Assembly (NCBI GenBank): GCA_949130485.1
Contig: OX422183.1
Span: 1,755,436-1,819,435, forward strand
Origin: Agelas oroides
Lineage: Eukaryota > Porifera > Demospongiae > Agelasida > Agelasidae
Direction: 5' to 3'
Length of the DNA stretch: 64,000 nt
Below are positions 25,501 through 37,500 of the stretch, piece after piece. Each line of letters begins with the position of its first letter. The first letter of the stretch is position 1. The notes beneath the pieces were generated by a model. The model was not told the origin of the DNA. It saw only the letters and a list, made by a program, of their open reading frames with translations, and made no database searches. The position numbers and the translations under genes were made by a program.

Positions 25501-28500
25501 AATTCATTGGCTTGTTTACACTTTCCCATTGCGGCAACCGGAATCAACAAAGGGGCGTGTCCCTTTGATGTGGCCTGCGGCCCTTTGTAGTGGTCTGGCG
25601 GCACTTTCATGTGGCTGGGTGGAACTTTGAAAAAATCCTCCAACACTTAAAAAAAAAAAGAAAAAAAAAAAAAACACAGTAAAAAGATTTTCTAGCTCGT
25701 TGAATGTGACGGTTGGCTTTTTGTGTGTGCAAAGCTTGCCTGAGTGGGCTTGAATGTTTGTGAGTGTACTGGAAAGGCAGAGAGCCATCCTGGAAGACGG
25801 GCATCATCACATAGTTGTCTGGCAAATTAAGGTACTGTAGAAAGCTGACTTTTCGGGCTTGTAGGCCCCGCCCAATTTTATGCTAGCGGGAATGTGTGTA
25901 ACTTGGCTCCATTCTAGGGGCAATGACAGGGAGTAGGTTTGTGGGCATAACTCCCTGGCCTGGAGGTGAGCGGGAAAAAGCATACATAGTTTTGTAGGGG
26001 GTGAGTTGAGCTTTCTGAAACTGGGCTCAGTTTGGTTGGTTTGAGTGGAGGTGTGTCGAATTTTTCTTGAAAGCCAGCACAGCCAAAATGACTGTTTTTG
26101 AGGTCAAATGTGTGTTTTGGCCTGTAGACTGGAATTGAAGTGGTCCCAGGACAAATTCATACGTAAAATTTTTACTTGTTTTGTGTGTGTGTTGATGATG
26201 TGGTCAGACTGGGGGTGGAGCCTTGGAGAGGATGCAAATTTTAGTTTTAGCTGAGGGACTAAAAATTGAGTTTTTTGGCATTATCAGGTTGAGAAAGCAG
26301 TTTGGTACAAACTTTTTGTGAATCTTGTGTACACTTTGACATTGCCCATCCATCCATCCACATTACTCGGAGATCTGGGATGCAAGGTTGTCTTACCTTA
26401 AGCAAGAAACTCTGTCACATGCCGTCTGTATCAGTAGATACTTTCCCATTTCTCCCCTTCTTCTTCCCCTTCTCCCCTCCCCCACTTCTCTTTCCCTCCC
26501 ATGTCCCACCCTCTTCCATGTCCTGTCTAACAATTTTTGACCTCACTGTCACAAGAGATTAGAATACCACCCATATCAGCAAACAAGCCAGATATGCAAT
26601 AGAACAGTGAGCATGATAACATACAACTAGTGTGTGATAAACTATGGTATGTACAAACTTGGACATGGTAGTCTTTTGCTGGTCTTGTCATATTGTAGGC
26701 ATACATCGGTCTAATTTCAGTGAGGAGGTTACATAATAATGTTGTTTCACTTCTTTATCTTCTCTTCCCCACATGAACTGATCCATTCACTCCTACTCAG
26801 TTCGTAAGTTGACTATTAGAATGATACATGTGCACATTGTCATGCAATGCCAGTCATAGATAAACATGCATGATTAAGCAAGAAACTCTGTCACATGCCG
26901 TCTGTATCAGTAGATACTTTCCCGTTTCTCCCCTTCTTATTCCCCTTCTCCCCTCCCCCACTTCTCTTTCCCTCCCATGTCCCACCCTCTTCCATGTCCT
27001 GTCTAACAATTTTTGACCTCACTGTCACAAGAGATTACAATACCACCCATATCAGCAAACAAGCCAGATATGCAATAGAGCAGTGAGCATGATAACACAC
27101 AACTAGTGTGTGATAAACAATGGTATGTACAAACTTGTAAATTGCAGTCTTTTGCAGGTCTTGTCATAGTGTAGGCCTTCATCAGTCCAATTTCAGTGAG
27201 GAGGTTACATAATACTGTTGTTTCATTTCTTTATCTTCTCTTCCCCACATGAACTGATCCATTCACTCCTACTCAGCTCGTAAGTTGACTATTAGAATGA
27301 TACATGTGCACATTGTCATACAATGCCAGTCATAGAAAAACATGCATGAGCAAGAAACTCTGTCACATGCCGTCTGTATCAGTAGATACTTTCCCGTTTC
27401 TCCCCTTCTTATTCCCCTTCTCCCATCCCCCACTTCTCTTTCCCTCCCATGTCCCACCCTCTTCCATGTCCTGTCTAACAATTTTTGACCTCACTGTCAC
27501 AAGAGATTATAATACCACCCATATCAGCAAACAAGCCAGATATGCAATAGAACAGTGAGCATGATAACACACAACTAGTGTGTGATAAACAATGGTATTT
27601 ACAAACTTGTACATGGCAGTCTTTTGCTGGTCTTGTCATATTGTAGGCCTTCATCAGTCTAATTTCAGTGAGGAGGTTACATAATAATGTTGTTTCACTT
27701 GTTTATCTTCTCTTCCCCACATGAACTGGTCCATTCACTCCTACTCAGCGGGTAAGTTGACTATTAGAATGATACATGTACACATTGGCATACAATGCCA
27801 CTCATAAAAACAGGCAAGATTAAGCAAGAAACTCTGTCACATGCCGTCTGTGTAGGTAGATACCTTCCCCCATTTCTCCCCTTCTTTGTCACCTTCACCC
27901 ACCCGGCCCCCCACTTCTCTTTCCCTCTCATGTCCCACCCTCTTCCATGTCCTGTCTAACAATATTTGACCTCACTGTCACAAGAGATTACAATACCACC
28001 CATATCAGCAAACAAGCCAGATATGCAATAGAACAGTGAGCATGATAGTACACAACTAGTGTGTGATAAACTATGGTATGTACAAACTTGTAAATGGCAG
28101 TCTTTTGCTAGTCTTGTCATATTGTAGGTCTTCAGCAGTCTAATTTCTGTGAGGAGGTTACATAATAATGTTGTTTCACTTGTTTATATTGTCTTCCCCA
28201 CATGAACTGATCCATTCACTCCTACTCAGCGGGTAAGTTGACTATTAGAATGATACATGTGCACATTGTCATACAATGCCAGTCATAGAAAAACATGCAT
28301 GATTTAGCAAGAAACTCTGTCAGATGCCATCTGTATCAGTAGATACTTTCCCGTTTCTCCCCTTCTTATTCCCCTTCTCCCATCCCCCACTTCTCTTTCC
28401 CTCCCATGTCCCACCCTCTTCCATGTCCTGTCTAACAATTTTTGACCTCACTGTCACAAGAGATTATAATACCACCCATATCAGCAAACAAGCCAGATAT

Positions 28501-31500
28501 GCAATAGAACAGTGAGCATGATAGTACACAACTAGTGTGTGATAAACAATGGTATGTACAAACTTGTACATGGCAGTCTTTTGCTTGTCTTGTCATATTG
28601 CAGGCCTTCATCAGTCTAATTTCAGTGAGGAGGTTACATAATAATGTTGTTTCACTTGTTTATCTTCTCTTCCCCACATGAACTGATACATTCACTCCTA
28701 CTCAGGTTGTAAGTTGACTATTAGAATGATACATGTGCACATTGTCATACAATGCCAGTCATAGCAAAACATGCATGATTTAGCAAGAAACTCTGTCACA
28801 TGCCGTCTGTATCAGTAGATACTTTCCCGTTTCTCCCCTTCTTATTCCCCTTCTCCCATCCCCCACTTCTCTTTCCCTCCCATGTCCCACCCTCTTCCAT
28901 GTCCTGTCTAACAATTTTTGACCTCACTATCACAAGAGATTACAATACCACCTAGATCAGCAAACAAGCCAGATATGCAATAGAACAGTGAGCATGATAG
29001 TACACAACTAGTGTGTGATAAACAATGGTATGTACAAACTTGTACATGACAGTCTTGTGCTGGTCTTGTCATATTGTAGACCTTCATCAGTCTAATTTCA
29101 GTGAGGAGGTTACATAATAATGTTGTTTCACTTCTTTATCTTCTCTTCCCCACGTGAACTGATACATTCACTCCTACTCAGAATGTAAGTTGACTATTAG
29201 AATGATACATGTGCACATTGGCATACAATCCCAGTCATAGTAAAACATGCATGATTAAGCAAGAAACTCTGTCACATGTCGTCTGTATCAGTAGATACTT
29301 TCCCATTTCTCCCCTTCTTTGTCACCTTCTCCCATCCCCCACTTCTCTTTCCCTCCCATGTCTCACCCTCTTCCATGTCCTGTCTAACAATTTTTGACCT
29401 CACTGTAACAAGAGATTACAATACCACCCATATCAGCAAACAAGCCAGATATGCAATAGAACAGTGAGCATGATAACACACAACTAGTGTGTGATAAACT
29501 ATGGTATGTACAAACTTGGACATGGTAGTCTTTTGCTGGTCTTGTCATATTGTAGGCCTTCATCGGTCTAATTTCAGTGAGGAGGTTACATTATAATGTT
29601 GTTTCATTTCTTTATCTTCTCTTCCCCACATGAACTGATCCATTCACTCCTACTCAGTACGTAAGTTGACTATTAGAATGATACATGTGCACATTGTCAT
29701 ACATTGCCAGTCATAGTAAAACATGCATGATTAAGCAAGAAACTCTGTCACATGACGTCTGTATCAGTAGATACTTTCCCGTTTCTCCCCTTCTTATCCC
29801 CTCCCCCACTTCTCTTTCCCTCCCATGTCCCACCCTCTTCCATGTCCTGTCTAACAATTTTTGACCTCACTGTCACAAGAGATTACAATACCACCCATAT
29901 CAGCAAACAAGCCAGATATGCAATAGAGCAGTGAGCATGATAACACACAACTAGTGTGCGATAAACAATGGTATGTACAAACTTGTAAATGACAGTCTTT
30001 TGCAGGTCTTGTCATAGTGTAGGCCTTCATCAGTCCAATTTCAGTGAGGAGGTTACATAATAATGTTGTTTCACTTCTTTATCTTCTCTTCCCCACATGA
30101 ACTGATCCATTCACTTCTACTCAGATTGTAAGTTGACTATTAGAATGATACATGTGCACATTGTCATACAATGCCAGTCATAGAAAACATGCATGATTAA
30201 GCAAGAAACTCTGTCACATGCCGTCTGTATCAGTAGATACTTTCCCGTTTCTCCCCTTCTTATTCCCTTCTCCCATCCCCCACTTCTCTTTCCCTCCCAT
30301 GTCCCACCCTCTTCCATGTCCTGTCTAACAATTTTTGACCTCACTGTCACAAAAGATTACAATATCACCCATATCAGCAAACAAGCCAGATTTGCAATAG
30401 AACAGTGAGCATGATAGTACACAACTAGTGTGTGATAAACAATGGTATGTACAAACTTGTACATGGCAGTCTTTTGCTGGTCTTGTCAATTTGTAGGCCT
30501 TCATCAGTCCAATTTTTCAATGAGGAGGTTACATAATAATGTTGTTTCACTTGCTTATCTTCTCTTCCCCACATGAACTGATCCATTCACTCCTACTCAG
30601 ATTGTAAGTTGACTATTAGAATGATACATGTGCACATTGTCATACAATGCCAGTCATAGAAAAACATGCATGATTAAGCAAGAAACTCTGTCACCTGCCA
30701 TCTGTATCAGTAGATACTTTCCCGTTTCTCCCCTTCTTATTCCCCTTCTCCCATCCCCCACTTCTCTTTCCCTCCCATGTCCCACCCTCTTCCATGTCCT
30801 GTCTAACAATTTTTGACCTCACTGTCACAAGAGATTATAATACCACCCATATCAGCAAACAAGCCAGATATGCAATAGAACAGTGAGCATGATAACACAC
30901 AACTAGTGTGTGATAAACAATGGTATGTACAAACTTGTACATGGCAGTCTTTTGCAGGTCTTGTCATATTGTAGACCTTTAGTCTAATTTCAGTGAGGAG
31001 GTTACATAATAATGTTGTTTCACTTCTTTATCTTCTCTTTCCCACATGAACTGGTCCATTCACTCCTACTCAGGAGGTAAGTTGACAATTAGAATGATAC
31101 ATGTACACATTGTCATACAATGCCACTCATAAAAACAGGCAAGATTATAAGCAAGAAACTCTGTCACATGCCGTCTGTGTAGGTAGATACCTTCCCCCAT
31201 TTCTCCCCTTCTTTGTCACCTTCTCCCATTCCCCACTTCTCTTTCCCTCCCATGTCCCACCCTCTTCCATGTCCTGTCTAACAATTTTTGACCTCACTGT
31301 CACAAGAGATTATAATACCACCCATATCAGCAAACAAGCCAGATATGCAATAGAACAGTGAGCATGATAACATACAACTAGTGTGTGATAAACAATGGTA
31401 TTTACAAACTTGTACATGGCAGTCTTTTGCTGGTCTTGTCATATTGTAGGCCTTCATCAGTCTAATTTATGTGAGGAGGTTACATAATAATGTTGTTTCA

Positions 31501-34500
31501 CTTCCTTATCTTCTCTTCCCCACATGAACTGGTCCATTCACTCCTACTCAGTGGGTAAGTAGACTGTTAGAATGATACATGTGCACATTGTCATACAATG
31601 CCAGTCATAGAGAAACATGCATGATTAAGCAAGAAACTCTGTCACATGCCGTCTGTATCAGTAGATACTTTCCCGTTTCTCCCCTTCTTATTCCCCTTCT
31701 CCCCTCCCCCACTTCTCTTTCCCTCCCATGTCCCACCCTCTTCCATGTCCTGTCTAACAATTTTTGTCCTCACTGTCACAACAGATTAGAATACCACCCA
31801 TATCAGCAAACAAGCCATGATATGCAATAGAACAGTGAGCATGATAACATACAACTAGTGTGTGATATACAATGGTATGTACAAACATGTAAATGGCAGT
31901 CTTTTGCTGGTCTTGTCATATTGTAGGCCTTCATCAGTCTAATTTCTGTGAGGAGGTTACATAATAATGTTGTTTCACTTCTTTATCTTCTCTTCCCCAC
32001 ATGAAATGGTCCATTCATTCCTACTCAGCCGGTAAGTTGACTATTAGAATGATACATGTGCACATTGTCATACAGTCCCATGCATAGGCAGACATGCATA
32101 ATTTAGTAAGAAACTCTGTCTCATGCTGTCTATGAAAGTAGATACTTTCCCCGTTTGTCCCCTTCTTATTCCCTTCTCCCACCCCCCACTTCTCTTTCCC
32201 TCCCCTGTCCCACCATCTTCCATGTCCTGTCTAACAATTTTTGACCTCACTGTCACAAGAGATTACAATACCACCCATATCAGCAAACAAGCCAGATATG
32301 CAATAGAACAGTGAGCATGATAACACACAACTAGTGTGTGATATACAATGGTATGTACAAACTTGTAAATGGCAGTCTTTTGCTGGTCTTGTCATAGTGT
32401 AGGCCTTCATCAGTCTAATTTCTGTGAGGAGGTTACATAATAATGTTGTTTCACTTCTTTATCTTCTCTTCCCCACATGAAATGGTCCATTCATTGCTAC
32501 TCAGCCGGTAAGTTGACTATTAGAATGATACATGTGCACATTGTCATACAGTCCCATGCATAGGCAGACATGCATAATTTAGTAAGAAACTCTGTCACAT
32601 GCTGTCCATGAAAGTAGATACTTTCCCCGTTTCTCCCTTTCTTATTCCCTTCTCCCATCCCCCACTTCTCTCCCTCCCCTGTCCCACCCTCTTCCATGTC
32701 CTGTCTAACAATTTTTGACCTCACTGTCACAAGAGATTACAATACCACCCATATCAGCAAACAAGCCAGATATGCAATAGAACAGTGAGCATGATAACAC
32801 ACAACTAGTGTGTGATAAACAATGGTTTGTACAACCTTTCACGTGGCAGTCTTTTGCTGGTCTTGTCATATTGTAGTCCTTCATCAGTCTAATTTCAGTG
32901 AGGAGGTTACATAATATTGTTGTATCACTTGTTTATCTTCTCTTCCCTACATGAACTGATCCATTCACTCCTACTCAGCGGGTAAGTTGACTATTAGAAT
33001 GATACATGTACACATTGTCATGCAATGTCCCTCATAGACAAACAAATGTGCATAATTTAGTAAGACACATGCCGTCCATATAGGTAGATACCTCTCCCAT
33101 GCTTTCTGTTCTTATTCTTGTTCTCCCATCTCATCCTGTTCTATCTCTCTCCCGTTACCCTCCCTATTTTGTTCTGGAATATTCTACAGGCCCACTGTCC
33201 CAAGAGATTAAATTCCCCCCATAGTTATTGGCAAACAAGCCAAAAATGCAATAGAACAGTGGTTTACTCCGAGTGTGGTAACACACAACTAGTGTGTGAT
33301 AAACAGCTCCTCCCCCTCCCACTTCTCCCCTTCTCATTTCCTATCTCTTTTTTCCTTTCTCTTCTCTGATTTCTTCTCTTCCTTTCCTCCTTCCTCTCTT
33401 TTGTTTTTGTATGTTTTGCTGTTTACTAATCACCTTTTTTTCTCAATTTCTCGCTTGCTATGAATTGGTCCATAAAATTCAGGGCTGTTGACAGAGCAGA
33501 GGGGTTCTGGAGAAAAGATTTTGCATGCTTTGCGCATAAAACATTTTGTAACTAATTTAGTGGGCATGGTCACTTAATTAACACTGTTGATTAGTGAAAT
33601 GTACCACGTGTTTACATGTGTCAAAGTGTCCCTTTACTGAAAGCGTTACTGATCATTCTATCCAAGCGTTCACTGACAATGCAACAGAAATATATGTCTG
33701 GTGCTGAAAAGTGAAAAAAAAAAATGCAGCCCAGAAAGGTAAAAATTTAAATGCCTCATGGAGCCCCTTTTCGGGAAAAAAGTTTGGGGTTCCCGGAGAA
33801 CTATCCTCTGCTTCCCAGCCCTGTTGGTGGCCTGCATAAATTCAGTCCTACTTGAATCCACTTGTATTCCACTGCTTTTTTGATAGGAACTGCAAGAGAA
33901 GAAGATGAAAGGTGAAGTTTTTATGCACAGTTGTTACATGGCAGCCTTGTGTCAGCTGCACAAAAATTTCTTCCTGGGAAGCTTGGGGGGGGGGGGGGGG
34001 GGGTAATTCCAGACAAATTTTTACCAAAAAGAAGTGTCTCCAGCAGACAGAGAGCCAATCAGAAGGTTCCCTTACACACTTGCGGACAGCGGATGATTTG
34101 GGTGAGGAAGCCTATGCGAGCGAGGCTAGTGCTTACAATAATTCATCTAATCCAGAAGCAAGAATTGCAATATTATTTTCCTTCTGTAGTGTTGTAAATA
34201 AAACAGAATTACCAATTGATCTTTCTCACCAAATGATTCACATTTAGGTTATTATTAGATTATTTACTGCTGGTTTGGGTGAGGTCATTCTCCAATATCT
34301 CTTGAAATAGCTTCAGAGGGTCAGTGCATTTAAAACGGAAATTAGCTTTACAGATAAATGACATTGACTTCGAGTGAAAGCTTGTCCGACAGATTAAACC
34401 AAAGTGTGTTTCCAAAATGAGCAACTGAGTCGACTAGAGGCAAAGATTGTCCATCAAACCAGAATCGACATTGGACAGGGCAAGCTGATAAGATGGTACC

Positions 34501-37500
34501 TACTATATTGTGCTACACACTGAAATAGTGCAGCAGACTTGTGCATAATTGGATAACAAAATCTTCTAAGAATAGAATTTCTTTCACTAGATTATTGGAG
34601 AGAGACTGAGTGAGCCCCATATGAGTTTTGAGATGCATCAAGCTTGTGTCTCTTGGTTTGCAACAGGATTTCGTATGTACTCCAACCTTCCATTAACACA
34701 GAATAAGTTTTGAAGTTTCACCAGTACAACAAGCGGGTTTGCTAGACTAACTTGAATGCTTGTGGCAAGTGTTCTTCTATACAGGCTAAACTCACACCTT
34801 CACTCTGTGTCTCTTCTCACTAAATCTAGTATGTACAAATTTTTTACAGTGTACCACTGTCGGGAAGGTAACTCACTCAGACTCACTCCCACAATGCCTT
34901 GTATTTATCTAGTATCTACTGTTGTATTTACCTGTAAAGATGATATTTTGACCAATAGCTAAGTAACTAACTCATTGTGTCCTTTTGCCAAGTTCAATCA
35001 CCAAGGTGGCTAGGGGGCCTCATGGTTCCACTGCCCTTGTAACCACCAGTGATGTGGAACAGTAGGTGTTATAACTCTGCAAGCTTTTGGAGGTATGAAA
35101 TGCTAAACTGACCAAAAGATGATTCTTCAAGTGTTTTTTTTTAAGTTTCCTTCAAAGCAACAAGGGAGTGCATGTCTAGACTGAGGAAACCAAATTTTGT
35201 GAATGTTGTAAATCATTCAGGTCACTGTCTTTTACAATGAAGAAACAAATGTTCAATTTTACAAACTGAGAGTACACGTAATTTCACCAAATTTTAAAAC
35301 CACTTTTGGAGCTCTGCACTTTTTCAGTCATCAAATTCAGTTCCTACCTCTTTTTCTGAAGCTTACCTGGCAACACAGTTGAGTAATTCATGCACAACGA
35401 AAGTGATTTTGCTAGAAAAAAAGTGGCTACTATATGAGCTTTTGATTCTTTTAGACCATACTAGCCCATCCCCCCCCAACACACACACACACACACACAC
35501 ATGCACACAACTGTTCAATTTTGTATGGTAGGTGAAATGTTGCATGGGTGTTGGCTAACAGATGATAGTATTTGCACATGTAGCATTGGTAGACTGCTGC
35601 TAATTCCTGCTTGCAGATTATCAAGAAGCTTTGAAACTTGGCATGGTGTTGGTAGCTTACGCACGAGTAATGATGGTTGGTCCAGGAGGTGTTGGCAAGA
35701 GCAGTCTTCTTAGGGGACTCATGAATCAGCAACTACTTCAATCTGATAGTACTATTCTTGCAGACACTAAGGTGGTCAAACGACAGTTTTGGGCCAAACC
35801 AGGAACGTCTGCTGACAGCTACTGGGCTGAAGTCACTGATCAAGATGAAATTGAAGAACTGGCCAGACTGTTCCAGCTAGTACTATCAAAATTACATCCA
35901 TCTAAAGTGGCTACAGATAATCAAACTGGACTGTTCCAGCTGATACTATCAAAATTACGTCCATCTAATGTGGCTACAGTTAATCAAACAGTGGTTGCAT
36001 CTGCTGCTGTTGATGAGTTTTACCCACGAGGATACAAACCACAAAGCATTCAAACCATCAATGATGAGTATGTGTCCAGTATCAAGGACAATGATGTTCG
36101 AAGTGTGCTCCAACAGGTTGCAAAGCGTGCATTAAGTCACTCAAAAGATCAAGCTGTCCCACATACAGAAGTACTGATGCATGTGTGGGATTGTGGTGGC
36201 CAACCTGTCTTCCTTGATGTCCTCCCAGCCTTTCTGACATCCAGGACAATGTTCCTCCTCTTCTTTGATGCTCACCAAGACCTATGTGAGAAATGCAGTT
36301 CATTGTTTCACAAAGCAGGGAGGCTAGTTTCCAAAACTGAACAGAGTTTCACGACACTGCAGCTCCTAACTCAGTGGATGGCCAGCATTCATGCTATGTA
36401 CATACGAAAGGATGCAATAGAAGGTGCCAACCAAAAAGCATCCACTACACCATCAGAAGGTGAAAGTCCAGCTACACAAGGAAGGAAAACACATGCCTCT
36501 GATCCTGCTCATGATCACAAAGAGCAACAAATTTCTGCCAGAAACCAGCACAATTTTGAGGAGAGCATCATCCCAAAGTTCCCACGCATTATTCCAGTTG
36601 GTACACATGGTGATGAAGTACAAGAAAAAGAAAAAATCCTCCATACCCTCCTATCTCACTGTGAGGGTAAAGCATATGCTCCTCTACTTCTGAACGGTGT
36701 CATTGTTGACAACACCACAGCTGGCCGAGGCAAGGAGTGTGAAGACAAAGGGTTCAGATACATCCGAGAAAGAGTGCATCAATTTGCCTCAAAGCATCTT
36801 GCAGTTCAAACGCCAGTAGGCTGGGTTCTGTTTAGGAAAGTCCTTCAGATGGTTGCAAAAGGCAGCCCCATTGTCTCATATGAGCAAGCAGTTGCAGTAG
36901 GACAAGCTTGTGGGATAGCGGAGGATGTTGTCCCCAGTGTTCTTCATTTCTATCATGAGCTAGCTGTCTTCCTCCACTACACTCAAATTGAGAGTCTCTT
37001 CGACAAGGTGATTGTTGATCCACAGTGGCTGGTAAGGCAGCTTGGCAGGCTACTAGCACCAGAAGGGTTGGAACAGACAGTTTCAAGCCAATTGCTTTGG
37101 AAACCACTGCATGAGAAGGGCATCCTTGTTCAAGCTTTGTATGAAGAAGTTTGGGATGAAAGCATCCTAAAACCACAATCACTTGCTGACCTTCTTGAGC
37201 ACTTCCTTCTTGCAGCTGAAATTCATCCTCCAAAATCAGTTACTCCATATGAAGGCCTAAAATACTTTGTCCCCTCTGTTCTGAAGCTCTCAATGCAGGA
37301 TACTGACAGCACGCCTACATCCAGGGAACCTGTGAAGATGTCTTCTCCTCTTCATCTCACATTCAGCACACAGTATGTACCTCCTGGCTTCTTCACTCGC
37401 CTGGCAACCACTCTTACAAAGGAACCAAAATGTGAACCACTCTTTGAACACAATGTCTACCACAACAAGATAACATTTGCCTATGACCAAATTGATGAAT

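Larger units (their letters stand above)
19950..33480 (+). repeat. ~476-bp tandem array carrying 25 three-base microexon cassettes
   Basis: About 27 direct units fill intron 1, spaced 467-481 bp apart except where transposons are inserted. Each complete unit contains a long CT-rich block, a tgtctaac branch-point-like motif, a gatatgcaatagaacagtg block, a second CT-rich tract (tatcttctcttcccc), and then TACTCAG-NNN-GTAAGT. NNN begins at: 20379 GAG; 20855 GGG; 21331 TTC; 21808 CGG; 22280 ATT; 22758 ATT; 23442 CGG; 23912 CGG; 24388 CGG; 24862 AAT; 25340 ATT; 26801 TTC; 27277 CTC; 27749 CGG; 28230 CGG; 28706 GTT; 29182 AAT; 29658 TAC; 30125 ATT; 30601 ATT; 31074 GAG; 31552 TGG; 32029 CCG; 32505 CCG; 32979 CGG. 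The left end (19950-20100) and right end (33000-33480) are partial, decayed units. The ~63-codon open frames seen in many units fall in the CT-rich block and are repeat artefacts. Confidence 0.95.

Noticed and set aside
20473-32314. Recurrent ~63-codon open frame starting MPSVSVDTF in most array units
   Set aside because: It lies in the CT-rich part of the repeat and is copied with the unit. Its composition is what CT-rich DNA gives, and it is broken in several units.
20660-33265. Second acceptor-donor-like pair in each unit (caatag-AACA-GTGAGC) as another microexon
   Set aside because: Its interior is nearly constant (AACA or AGCA), its length of 4 would shift the frame, and it lacks a pyrimidine tract. 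It serves as a useful control showing that chance splice-like pairs occur without variability.
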